This document shows, in pieces, positions 49,971-59,840 of a DNA stretch of 64,000 bases (positions within the stretch are counted from its first letter, which is position 1; each line of letters starts with the position of its first letter). The stretch comes from Pseudogymnoascus destructans. Lineage: Eukaryota; Ascomycota; Leotiomycetes; Thelebolales; Thelebolaceae. Under the pieces are notes generated by a model. That model ran no database searches. It saw only the letters and a program-made list of their open reading frames with translations, and was not told where the DNA came from. The position numbers and the translations under genes are program-made. The stretch spans positions 372,001-436,000 of the forward strand of contig NW_020167545.1 in the NCBI RefSeq assembly GCF_001641265.1, in the 5' to 3' direction.

Positions 49971-51329
49971 CTTGCATAAATACAATTATTCACTCTCGGC
50001 CCTCCTTATACTTGTTCCCGCCTTCAAGCTCAATAACTATCTTGATATGGCGGGGTATTCTCTCAATCCACGCCTGGATTTGCGCTTGTGGGACGTCCTC
50101 CCAACAGCTCTCCCATGACTGTATCCCTTGCGGCCGGCTTTTTGGTGCCCCTTTTCGTGTTGTTCTTCTCTTCATCCACGGCCAACATGGTTCAATCATG
50201 TTTAAGTCAGGAGAGTTAGCACACCAGAATAGTCGATTAATGTCGTGAATTGAGAATAGCCGCTCCTGGATATATTGACTATGTGACGGTGCATTGTCTT
50301 CTTGCACGACAGTCTGTGGCCGGTCTTTTCTGCACTCTTCTGCGAATGGGAATAACTTTGGAAGGAGAATCTTCTGTTGGTAGCGATACCAGTCTATCCC
50401 GCCTCCTTTCCCTCGAGTTAATTTTCCGTTTTTTTGATTGCTGTGGTTTTGGTCCTGGTAAATTCTATAGTCCCATCCGTTGAATCCCATTTGTAATTTC
50501 CCATTGCTCACGCATAATTGGCTCTAATTCCTTATTCATCTCTTGAACTTTTAATTCTGCTTCTTCTCTTTCTCGTTTGGTTTCTGGTATCCAACAGTGG
50601 CATGGCCCCTTCTTGTCATATGAGAAACATGCCCAAAACATGAACTCAGAGTATCCCTTCCACCGTTCTCGAATGCAAGATCGTAAAAATGCCTCTTCAA
50701 CTTTCCGCCAAATCCGATATCCTCCCCGTCTATGGTTTAAAACAACAGAAGTTTCATCTAACCATATGACATTTTTCCAATCCTCAAGTGTCCAATCTTC
50801 GTGGTCAAGGCACCACTTTAGCCGTTGTTCTCTCATTCTCTTCGTCAATCCAGGCTTCCTCGTCGGTTTCGTTTTCCGATATCCTGCTGTTTTCAAGATT
50901 CGCCATATGGTAGTTGAAGAAATATCGAAACCGTTGATACTAAGTTCCCCTGCAATATCAGCGCAAGTTTTCTCACGGCCATATCTATCTCTGCATACTT
51001 TCGAAACAGCCTGATTGACTGTTTCCTCTGTCTGTTGTCGAGGGCGTCCAGAGCGAGGGGCGTCTTCTAGCCATTCATCTTGGAGAGAGAATGGCATGTG
51101 GTTTGGGTCGAAACCACGCTCAATTGCCCGAGTGTAAATCCGGTTTATCTGTCGAGCAGATACTCCTGTCTTCTCAGCTACTTCAGCTGTTGTCTTCCCT
51201 CCGATAGGGGATTTTAAGGTCACGATAAGAGCCCGAGTTGAGAGACTTGTATTTGGCGCCATGATTTTAACGTTCCACGTTTACGAGTCACAAAATGAGG
51301 GGTTCATAAGATTACCATTTTATGCAAGG
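49971..51329 (-). mobile_element. Tc1-like DNA transposon
   Basis: Short matching ends CCTTGCATAAA (49971-49981) and its inverse at about 51319-51329 enclose one transposase gene. No clean TA duplication was found, so the exact ends are tentative. It lies directly after the C LTR. Confidence 0.65.
49990..51262 (-). pseudogene. Tc1-type transposase with one frameshift
   Basis: From ATG at 51262 the protein has an N-terminal HTH (TTAEVAEKTGVSARQINRIY), a second HTH, and a DDE domain with NVIWLDETSV. The frame changes near 50490 and continues with VVQEDNAPSHSQYI and NSPDLNMIEPCWPWMKRR. These give the D, D and third acidic residue (DD34-type spacing). One or two bases separate the frames; no intron borders are visible. 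There are no RIP-type stops, so the lesion is probably recent. Confidence 0.85.
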
Positions 51330-52193
51330 CTTGGCACTACTAGCTCGGACACGACTTTTGAACTTGACCTCCGTATTAACTCGAGAGACATAATACTGTA
51401 TCCACAATCCCCCATCCTCGATATCGACGCCTTTCCTATCCCGCAATAACTAAAACACGGCTCGCACCCCGCAAATACTAATAATACCCGCCGACTACAG
51501 TACTGGTGTGCTACTGCCCGGTGGTGGCGGCATGCACAGGCTCAAGAAAAAAACCCAACAGCATACTTCGGAGCCACCACTAGATCTTCAAAACCTCGGC
51601 ATCATCAATCATAAGCACACGACTCCCTCCCGCCACAAAGAAAAACCCCTAGAAAAAAACTACATATCGACTTACCCATGCCCCTCCAACTCCCACCACA
51701 TCCCCAAGTAACAGAAACCCCCCTTCCAGCCCAAAAAAGAAATCACCCCCATAGCCGAGGATGAAACCCTCCCCACATCTGGACTCCACCGGACCCCCCT
51801 CGAGCCCGGCCCCCCCCCCCGAGACCCCCGGCCCCATTATGCGATTTTCCCCTCTTTTTCCCCTCTTTTTCCCTTCTTTTTCCCTTCTTTTTCCCCTAAC
51901 TTTGGGCTGTCTCTAGGCCATCAACTGCCAACGAGTTGAATCCATAACTAGTACGGAGTACATGCGCATTATGTATCATGCACATATGTAACCCCGCAAA
52001 AAGTCACCTGATGAACACCCGTCGATCCTCCCAGCCGTGGCGGAGTCGTGTTGGTGATTGATTGAAATAACAACGAGTCCCCTCGCTCTCCCCCCAGACC
52101 GATACCGTTTTCCCCGCCCGCGCGCGTGTGTTCCAGATCCTTGCGTCGCATCTCCCGCAACGACGACACGACGCTCGCCTCAACGTGGTTAAT
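51330..52193. other. Region upstream of the GNAT gene
   Basis: No gene seen. It contains pyrimidine-rich runs, including ten or more C at about 51811 and a CTTTTTCCC repeat at 51850-51896, as in fungal promoters. TATGTATCATG near 51970 is a possible TATA region. Confidence 0.45.
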
Positions 52194-53355
52194 ATGCCCC
52201 ATCAATATAGCCTGTACCCGACGACGAGCGCCGTGGCGATGACGATGCCGGAGCCGTTGACACCGACGAGTATCTCGACGAGGCCGAGGTCGAGTACGAG
52301 CACGAGCGCGACCGCGAGCACGAGCGCGAGCGTGAGCTTGTCGAAGGGGAGTAAGAGGGGGGGTAAGGGTAGTAAGGGGAGTGGGGGGAGGTCGGCGGCG
52401 AGGAGGGATTGGATTGAGTACGAGTATCCAGCGCCGGAAGGGATATCTTTTGGGGGGAAAGGTACGTCTGTCTATCTGAGCTGAGCTATCCCGTCTCTCC
52501 CGTCCTGTCCCTTCTATTTGTTACCACAGCTGCCGCCTATACTGCAATTGGGTTGGTTTGGTATTGTCCATTCCGGCGCGGCGGCGACCAACCGTTCATA
52601 ATCTCATAATACCAACCAGATATACCCCCCCACGTCAAACACAAGCACCACAACTGACACGCACAGCAGAACGCGTCCCCCCCGCCGTCGCAGTCCTCGC
52701 CCCCGCCTTCGCAGAAGATCCACTCCTCACATACCTCCTCAACTCGCTCGACCCCGTGGCTCGGCGCGCTTACCTCCCCGCATACTTCACCGCGCTCCTC
52801 ACACAAGCGACGCTGAACGGGGCATACGTCCTCGAGCACTCCAGCTGGGAAAGCTGCATGACCGTCCTCCCTCCAGGAAGGAAGCTCGAGAACCCCTTCA
52901 CGCTGCTACAATCGGGATTAGTGGGTGTATTGCGAAAAGTCGGATTATTGTGTGTCACGCGGATGCTGGGCGAATTCGAAGGCGCCGTGAATAAAGCGAG
53001 GAAGCACGGGCTGGCGAAGGGGGAGGTGCCGTATTATGTCTTCTTCATTGGGACGCGGGCGGATTGCCGCGGGAGGGGGTTAGGGGCGGAGTTACTGGCT
53101 GAGGTGACGAAGAGGGCGGGGCAGGAGGGGAGGAGTGTGTGGTTGGAGGCTACGACGGAGGAGCGTAGGCGGCTGTTTTTAAGAATGGGTTTTGTGGATG
53201 TGGAGGAGGTGGTTATGGGGAGGGGGAAGGTTGGGCCGAGGGGGTATGAGATGGTTGGGGGGCCAGGGGTGAGACTGTGGTGTATGGTTTGGAGGAAGGG
53301 GGATGTGGTGGTGAAGATTGGGGATGGGGAGGATGAGGAGGGGGAGGATGATTAG
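52194..53355 (+). CDS. GNAT-family N-acetyltransferase
   Basis: Two exons, 52194-52461 and 52667-53355, join in phase 1 across a 205-bp intron (GTACGT ... CTGACACGCACAG), giving 318 residues. The first ~75 residues are low-complexity Ser/Thr/Gly/Lys-rich. The GNAT domain spans about residues 90-300, with VFFIGTRADCRGRGLGAELL holding the acetyl-CoA pyrophosphate loop (RGRGLG, residues ~224-229). The C-terminus is acidic. Such enzymes acetylate small amines or proteins; the substrate is unknown. Start chosen at the first ATG in frame (MPHQYS). No stops. It is one of two intact host genes. Confidence 0.85.
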
Positions 53356-54170
53356 GGCGTTGGTTAGAGAGGGGTTACTGTTATAGGGGTTCGGAAGGCC
53401 GGCTGGCTGTAGGGTTTCGGTAGGGATGGGCGGGTCGGAATTTGGAATTCGGGACGACTTGGTGGTTTCGGGCGTGTCTTGGGTCTCTGTTCTTTGTGGC
53501 GGACGGGTCGGCGCTGCCCTTGGAACCAATCTTTTGTTGGCAAGTTCGGCTTGCTCTGTTGTTCTATTTTCGACACCTGGGGTAGGGTGTGGGAATGTGT
53601 TTTACGATAGCTGGTGGAGTCTTGCCATTCTTTTTCTTTTCTATTTGATACCACTAAGCTGTCAATGCTACAGCCTTTTTTATTCTATTATATAGCCAAT
53701 GAAGCTATTAGTTATTTTATGAAGGTCTTTCTTGGGCTCAATTGATTCTGTGTTATTATCTCTGGATACATTTGAAATGACTTACCTGTCTCTAACACTT
53801 TTCATCCATCCCGAAGAATACAGCAAACCCGCCTCACGCCTCACGCCTTGTAAGCCTCACTCTCCTAATACCAGGGCAAGACAAACAAAAGTACCTCAAT
53901 CGATATCCCCCCCCTAACCCCCCACCATCCTGCACTCCCATCACACCACATCAGGGTTAGCACAAATACTCAGGAGTACTAGGTCACGTGTAAACCACGT
54001 GATTTTAAAATTAAAGAGCTTTATTAGTATAAAGGGCAAAAACTCGATATACCCAGTAAACTGGTAAGAAAACTCCATCTACCCAGTCGGCCGATAACCC
54101 TCCTTTGGAAAGGTTAACAATCCAATGAGAGGCGTACTCTCATTTGAGAGTACATTCTCTCATATGGCCT
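53356..54170. other. Intergenic region after the GNAT gene
   Basis: No gene supported. The first 250 bp are GT-rich and read as false frames on the minus strand. From about 53950 the sequence is AT-rich. A short palindrome TACTCTCATTTGAGAGTA at 54134-54151 precedes the MULE fragment. Confidence 0.4.
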
Positions 54171-54177
54171 TTTTGAA

Positions 54178-54210
54178 GCAATTGAGCTGGCAATATACCA
54201 GCTCAATTGC
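54178..54210. repeat. 13-bp hairpin upstream of the MULE fragment
   Basis: GCAATTGAGCTGG and its exact complement CCAGCTCAATTGC flank CAATATA. A further TCAATTGAGA lies 16 bases downstream. It could be part of a transposon end. Confidence 0.7.
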
Positions 54211-54393
54211 ATGGTAAGTCAGGGGTCAATTGAGACCCCCAAACCTCCTCCCCCTTCCCTTCCTCCCCTCCACCACAGAACCCCGCTGACACCTCCCAGG
54301 CTCCCTCCCTCCTCCGACCCCCTCGAAACCCCCCTCGGAAAGCCCTCGCGCGAGGCACAAACTCCCCCGCCTCCCCCGCCCCTGCCTCCTACG

Positions 54394-54762
54394 ATGGCCT
54401 CGCTAGCAGAACTCGCTGCCCCTGTCGACGGTAGCGAGTTCCTCGACTTGCACGCTTGGTCCCGTGCCCTGGACGACTGGGCCGTCAAGGAGAAGTTCTC
54501 CTGTTGGCTCCAGAGGAGGGACAAAGACGGGGCAACTGCCGCTTGTCCCGAGGAGGGCTGTGCCTGGCGTGTCCGAGCCAGCACCGACGACAAGCAATGG
54601 AAGCTCATCGTCGTTTGGGGCACACACTCTTGCGTGGGGAGGGGGCAGTGGAAGTTTGCCTCCTCCTCATATGAGAAACGGGGGAAGTTTCTAGATTGGG
54701 CTTGGGCGGGTCACGTGGGATGGAACTGGGTATATAGAATTTATTTATTGTTTTACTGGGTA
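54394..54762 (+). pseudogene. MULE-type transposase, N-terminal zinc-finger fragment
   Basis: From ATG at 54394, ~123 codons to the pogo TIR. Residues ~10-85 look like the N-terminal FAR1/WRKY-GCM1-type finger of fungal Mutator-like transposases: LHAWSRALDDWAVKEKF, then CPEEGC...W...HSCVG. The catalytic domain is absent. Sequence past ~54680 is AT-rich and no longer coding. Pogo copy 2 follows directly. An alternative is a host DNA-binding protein fragment. Confidence 0.5.
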
Positions 54763-56622
54763 ACGTACATGTATAGCGAAAGCGCCAAACAAGCGAAAGC
54801 GCCAAAATTATCTACCCTCACGACAAACATTGCGATAAATCTACCACAACATTAGAAATCAATTGAAACTACTCGGAGTCCTCTTCCTCAGAGGTGTCTA
54901 TTACAATCTGACACGTGCGCGCATTGTGCCCAGTCTCACCACACTTGCCACAGCGACGGGCACGGGTTTCTTCCCTTGGCTTCCGACCACGGCTTGCCCT
55001 TATTTCCTGCTCTACCTGCTGCACAACATCCCTCTCATCCTGTAGCTCTTGCGCCCCTTGTTGACTAAGTGATCCTCCTTGCTGTAGTCGTGTTTTCCTA
55101 GCTCTCCGGCGCTTGCTTAGTACTTCATTTGCCTGTCGTAGGTTTTGGTTCTCTCCCTTTAGCAGTGCTAATTGATGCATTATTTGCGATGCACCCTTTG
55201 TAAACTGGTCAACAGCTGCATAGATTGAGGTTGGAGAGCTATTTTGATGGCGTGAAATCCGAGTTTTAATAAATGTAGACTGTGACATAGCTTCAATTGG
55301 GTTGTTTGGTGTCTGAGAAACCCAAGGTTGAGCAGTACCTGGGCGGGAGCTTGGAGGCGTTGGTGTCCTTAACTTAAGATCAAGTGTAGATATCACTCTC
55401 TCAGGGTCAAATGGAAGAAGCCCTGCCCCTCGGAACCCGCCTCAAATGTTACTTTCCGTCATTGTAGTGTTAAATGCAGCGTGGAAGGCAGGAAAGAAGT
55501 CATCCTTTGTAATATGAGAAATATGAGCCTGCATCATATCTTCAATTTGCCGACCATAGGCCTGCTTTAACGGGCCGAAACAGCCAACATCAAGTGGCTG
55601 GAGTAGATGAGAAGAGTGAGCAGGCATACAAAGCGTAATAATGTTGTGTTCCTTGCAGTACTCCTCAAACTCATCTGAGTGGTGGCTCTCATGACCATCA
55701 AGGACTAACAAGCGATAACCACCAACACTCCGGGCCTTTGTATGCTTCTCAAAGTGCTGAATCCAATCCATGCCTCTCTCGTTTGTAGTCCAGCCATTTT
55801 CAGTAACAGAAATCACCCAATCGCTTGAAAATCCACTATTCTCATACCAAGATGTAAGGTGGTTTTTGCCTGCAACAATGATAAATGGTGGTACTGCCCA
55901 ACCTTGAGAACTAACGCCTTGGATTACTGTAACCCATTCCCGATTACCAGGCTGTACCTTCTTTGCTTTTGCCCGCCCGTCTGAGCTTGTTACAACCATA
56001 GCAGTTGAGATAACGCCCATCATAAACCCAGTCTCATCAAAGTTGTAGATATCTGCTTCATCGATACCATATTTCACAATTGTGTTACGCACAAGCTCAA
56101 ACCAGCCATTAATAACTTCTGGATCTTCGCACTTAGCCCTCTGGTAGTCGTATTTGCGCTGAAAGCGTGTCTGGAGCTCTACACGCCGCTTAACAAAGTT
56201 TGAAGCCCAACGCGACCCAACGCGTGACGCGTCGCGTGTTGCAAGTAGTCGACTTGCCATATCTTCAACAACAGACAGCCGAGGAGGAAACCCTTTGGCA
56301 GCTAGGTCGAGTATATACTGAACAAGGACGGACTCCTCTAGGTTAGTTAATTTCCGTGAGTTGGCTTGGATATCGCGTCGTGAAGGTACACCTTCTAGAT
56401 GACGACCTAGCTTGCGGTGGTCCACAGAATAGATCCTAGCAGCAACTCGAAGGCGTAACTTTGGGTCGCTTTGCATAGCCTGGATAGCTAGCACTAATTG
56501 GCTTTCATCGTTTTTATGGGGCATGTTTTGTTGTTGAGGAATTTAACATTTAGTTGGGGGGTTTGGTCACCGCATCATTTTGGCGCTTTCGCTTGTTTGG
56601 CGCTTTCGCTATACATGTACGT
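54763..56622 (-). mobile_element. pogo/Fot1-type DNA transposon, copy 2
   Basis: 1860 bp between TA pairs (54761-54762 and 56623-56624). Inverted ends are the same as copy 1. It has the full-length transposase frame with one stop. Confidence 0.93.
54869..56524 (-). pseudogene. pogo transposase, one nonsense codon
   Basis: 551 codons in one frame. A single TGA at 55442-55444 (in SNI*GGFRG, where copy 1 has Arg) breaks it. It otherwise matches copy 1 almost completely and keeps the C-terminal CCHC knuckle RRCGKCGETGHNARTC and the acidic end. The CGA to TGA change is RIP-like, but almost nothing else is mutated. Confidence 0.9.
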
Positions 56623-56821
56623 TATATGGAGTTTTTGCCCTAAGTTAATAACATTGTTTTATACTTACGGAGGTATAGTCTGGAAGTTTTGTAGGTGGGG
56701 CCCCCCACTCGCAACACTTGGCAATTCGGTTGAAGTACCATACGTGTACATCGCGTCAAATTGAATTATATTTTAAAAAGTACAGTAGATAGCTAGGAAA
56801 TAGAGTAGAAAATCTAGTACT

Positions 56822-57400
56822 GTGTAAACAGTCCATTTGCGTCAATTACTGCTTGCATACGTGTAGGCATACTGTCCATAAGCTCATTAAGCACTATAGG
56901 TGAAATAGACTCCCATGCTGCCTTCACAGCTACCCGGAGCCGGTCATAAGACATAACTTCAGGATAATTATTGTAAGGACACAGGGCACCCAGCTCACAG
57001 TAATAGCATATGAGAGTGCGAGTCGGAGGCTAAACGGATGCTATCCTATAGGTCTACTACGAAGGATACAAAAAAGATGAAGGGGGAACCCCGTTGAGTC
57101 TGTTTCCTTAAGTACCCGAAACGGGCCCGACTCGGTTATCCCAACCCTAGCCCTGAACCTTCCACCGCAACAGGTCTGCATCAGCCCTGAACCCTATACA
57201 CTTACCGTCCCCCACTATAGTGTAACTCGCTATATGCTCCTCTACTGGTTCGAAACCCCACCAAGTCGGATTCCATGCTTGTAGTGACCGTAACAGTTCT
57301 GAGACAGGTTCTTCGAGTATCTAGGTACGGAGGCATCCTTACAATTATCCTGAAGATAGTTCTTCATATAGTGCCATACTCGCTCAATTGGATTAAGGCG
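56822..57400 (-). pseudogene. Tc1 transposase C-terminus
   Basis: Minus-strand frame: RLNPIERVWHYMKNYLQ, then DNYPEVMSYDRLRVAVKAAW and SMPTRMQAVIDANGLFTQY. The frame continues once the solo LTR and one ATTAT are removed. LNPIE.VW is the third catalytic block of Tc1/mariner enzymes. The first two Asp blocks are deleted. Confidence 0.8.
56972..57343 (-). repeat. Solo LTR (371-bp group of the A superfamily)
   Basis: 372 bp, duplication ATTAT (56967-56971 and 57344-57348). Nearly the same as 15740-16110, in opposite orientation. Confidence 0.92.
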
Positions 57401-57564
57401 TTAAAAGGATACAAACAATTGAACGCGTACCCATGCTCACACAATCTTAATAGTATGCCCCACCTACAAAACTTACGAACTATACCTCCGTAGAACTACT
57501 ATAATCTCAGTCGCGAGGTATGCAGGCAACGCGCATGCACGGGCCTGCCGCCGCTTTCGACTTC

Positions 57565-57572
57565 TATAAAAG
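57565..57572 (+). promoter_or_regulatory. TATA box ahead of the Cys-cluster pseudogene
   Basis: TATAAAAG in a GC- and CT-rich leader, followed by pyrimidine-rich sequence (CTCCACCGCC...). Without the LTR at 57628 it would lie ~90 bp before the ATG at 57953. Confidence 0.45.
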
Positions 57573-57627
57573 GGCCACTCCCTCCCCCCGACTCTGTCTC
57601 TCTCCACCGCCGCTCTTCCCTCACAAC

Positions 57628-57923
57628 TGTAAGGATGCCTCCGTACCTAGATACTCGAAGAACCTGTCTCAGAACTGTTACGGTCACTACAAGCATGAAA
57701 TCCGATTCGGTGTGGTTTTGAACCAGTAGAGGAGCACATAGCGAGTTACACTATAGTGGGGGATGGTAAGGGTGTAGGGTTCAGGGTCGATGCTGACCTG
57801 TTGCGGTGGAAGGATCAGGGCTAGGGTTGGAGTAACTGAGTCGGGCCCGTTTCGGGTACTCAAGGAAACAGACTCAACGGGGTTCCTCCTTCATCTTTTT
57901 TGTATCCTTCGTAGTAGACCTAT
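57628..57923 (+). repeat. Truncated LTR (371-bp group)
   Basis: Starts TGTAAGGATG and follows the LTR at 15740 closely, but stops at GTAGACCTAT, lacking the last ~75 bp. No duplication is visible. It lies in what looks like the leader of the next gene. Confidence 0.85.
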
Positions 57924-57952
57924 GCTCTAGAAAGAGTCAAGCTTTAGCTAAA

Positions 57953-58714
57953 ATGGCTCATTCTCGCGCTGTTGTCGCCCTTGCTGCTTGCTCCCGCTGC
58001 ATGAAAGGCACAGTAAAGCATGAGTTTGCTTGCTGCGCTATAAACACTACTGCCCACCCTGATGGCCGCTGCACCAACTGTGCCCACTTTACGGGTACAG
58101 GGTCGTGCTCTTTCCTTGGCGCTGCTGGTTCTGGTGTCGCTGCTGGTCGTCCTCCTCCTGCTGCGCCCCGCCTTGTTGTCTCTGCGCCCCACCTCATCGT
58201 TTCTGCGCCCCGCCCTGTTGGTGGTGCCTTACCAGCGTGGGGCCCAGCGAGTTTAGAAGCGAAAGATGGGGGAAATTAGGAAGATGAGGGGGATGAGGGG
58301 GATTGGGGGGAGAAGGAGGTAGAGATAGTTGGAGCTAGTGGTGAGAGACAGGCAGTTTTGGGTCTCACTTATCGTGAGGCTGAGGATGAGTGGCTTTGGG
58401 CTGGGCGTCGCCGCCTCTTTGCTCGGGAGATTGCCCTAATCCTTCGGATTAGGCGTGATATTCTTGGCACTGATGCTGGCTCATTAGATGCCTTGGCTGA
58501 GGCCCTTCAGAGTTATGAGAGAGAGTCCCGTGTTGGGGATCCTGACCTCCTCAAACCCATCCTTCCTAATGGGGATGATGATTTATTCATCATTCCTCAG
58601 AGGTCGGCTCCTCATGCTTGTCAGAGTGTAGAGGAGGTAGGGAGGATCAGAGGTTGTTACGTAGAAGAAGTTTATAGTACTATAGTACTATTAAATGTCA
58701 CAAACCTAGAGTGA
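57953..58714 (+). pseudogene. Cys-cluster (DUF3716-like) gene with one stop
   Basis: 254 codons from ATG (MAHSRAVVALAACSRCMKG). The cluster CSRC...CC...GRCTNC...CSF in residues ~13-50 closely resembles the fungal DUF3716 pattern. A Pro/Ala/Leu-rich linker follows, then one TAG at 58277-58279. The same frame continues with an acidic stretch and a helical C-terminal part (LTYREAEDEWLWAGRRRLF). One nonsense change is the only visible lesion. It resembles the antisense gene of A/B1 in layout but not in detail. Its function is unknown. Confidence 0.6.
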
Positions 58715-58730
58715 CGCTTGTGTAGTTGGT

Positions 58731-59129
58731 TGTAACGCTGACTTCTAAATGATAGAAGACACAGAGGTTTCTTGCGTAAGGTTGACTTGACAGAGGAGGC
58801 AGGGGATTAGACACAAAGGCTTTTCCAAGTAACACGTTACAGTATTGTAAAGAATACTATATTGAGTTGTGCACGAAGCTCCTATCTAAGGAAATACTAT
58901 CTACTTATATAGTGGCGTCGTGCCTCATGGGTAATCTGGATAGTTGGCGGATAGCTAGATATTCAGGATAGTTCGTGGATAGCTCAACTATCCAATATCC
59001 ACTAGTTTCTGCAACTATCCATTAGCCCCGTCACATGGCAGCCTACCCCGCTTGCCCCCTGTGACTCACACGTCACGTTACTAGGCCCTGGTCCTGTAAC
59101 CATGACGTCACGTTACCGTAGCCGTAACA
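58731..59129 (-). repeat. Solo LTR of the TGTTACGGCTACGG group, minus strand
   Basis: 399 bp with duplication TTGGT (58726-58730 and 59130-59134). It is almost identical to 16800-17197. The R-U5 part matches the LTRs at 3174 and 3678; U3 holds repeated GGATAG/CTATCC blocks and CGTGACGT motifs. Confidence 0.92.
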
Positions 59130-59134
59130 TTGGT

Positions 59135-59385
59135 GCAGTTCGTGCAGTTCGTGTAGTTAGCATCACTTGACCTGGCAAATTGACTGTGATGCCTGTCTGC
59201 GCCATAATACTGTAGACAGTAAGGTATTATGCTGTAGTATACTATATATAATAATTTAGAAACTAATAGCATTAATATAGAATGAAATAGTAATAGTACT
59301 ACTCATCATCATCAATCCAAGAATTAGTCGAAAGATTTAGCCATGACTTTAAACACTCTAAGTACTCAATAGTATCAACCCCTAG
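59135..59385. other. AT-rich region, probable 3' part of the hAT element
   Basis: No gene. Short GTGCAGTTC and TATTATGCTGTAG-type repeats. The hAT 3' end should lie here, but no copy of its CAGTGTTG end is visible. Confidence 0.4.
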
Positions 59386-59840
59386 TCAGTTCCTTCGATC
59401 TGTAATTGTGATCTTTGCCCCTGATAATAAATGTTTAGGCTCAGCACTCATTGCAGGTATTGATAAGATATCAAGAGCCATCTTTTGGAGGTTTGGATAT
59501 GCTATCCGCTGAGCGCCTTCCATCCACCAACCCTGAGCATCACATTCAGGGGTAACTGGAGCTTGGCAGTATTTCAAATACTCATCTTGAATAGCTGGTT
59601 GACGGCGTTTTTGTGTAGCCCACTCCTCAAATGCGCTCTTCTTATTTTGAGGTTGAATTGCAGCTATAATTGATGGTTCAATTGTTGGCTTGTAATGCTC
59701 ATCCCATAGTGATTGAACAGCTATCTTTGCTGGTGTTACCCAGTTAATAGGCCAATTCTCTTCGCAATACTTCCATTTTTGACTTGGAATGAGTATTCCA
59801 GCAGCAATATACGCAGAAAACCTATAAAGTGTTAGTACTA

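Larger units (their letters stand above)
56668..57490 (-). mobile_element. Deleted Tc1 derivative with a solo LTR inside
   Basis: Inverted ends of ~36 bp (CGGAGGTATAGTCTGG... at 56668 and its near-inverse ending 57490) lie between TA pairs (56666-56667 and 57491-57492). Only the C-terminal part of a Tc1 transposase is kept. The solo LTR (56972-57343) interrupts it. Confidence 0.8.

Noticed and set aside
53179..53654. Minus-strand Pro-rich frames
   Set aside because: Antisense of the GNAT gene end and GT-rich flank, with no domain.
57275..57729. Small frames on both strands
   Set aside because: They are LTR sequence read in either orientation; the same peptide appears at both LTRs.
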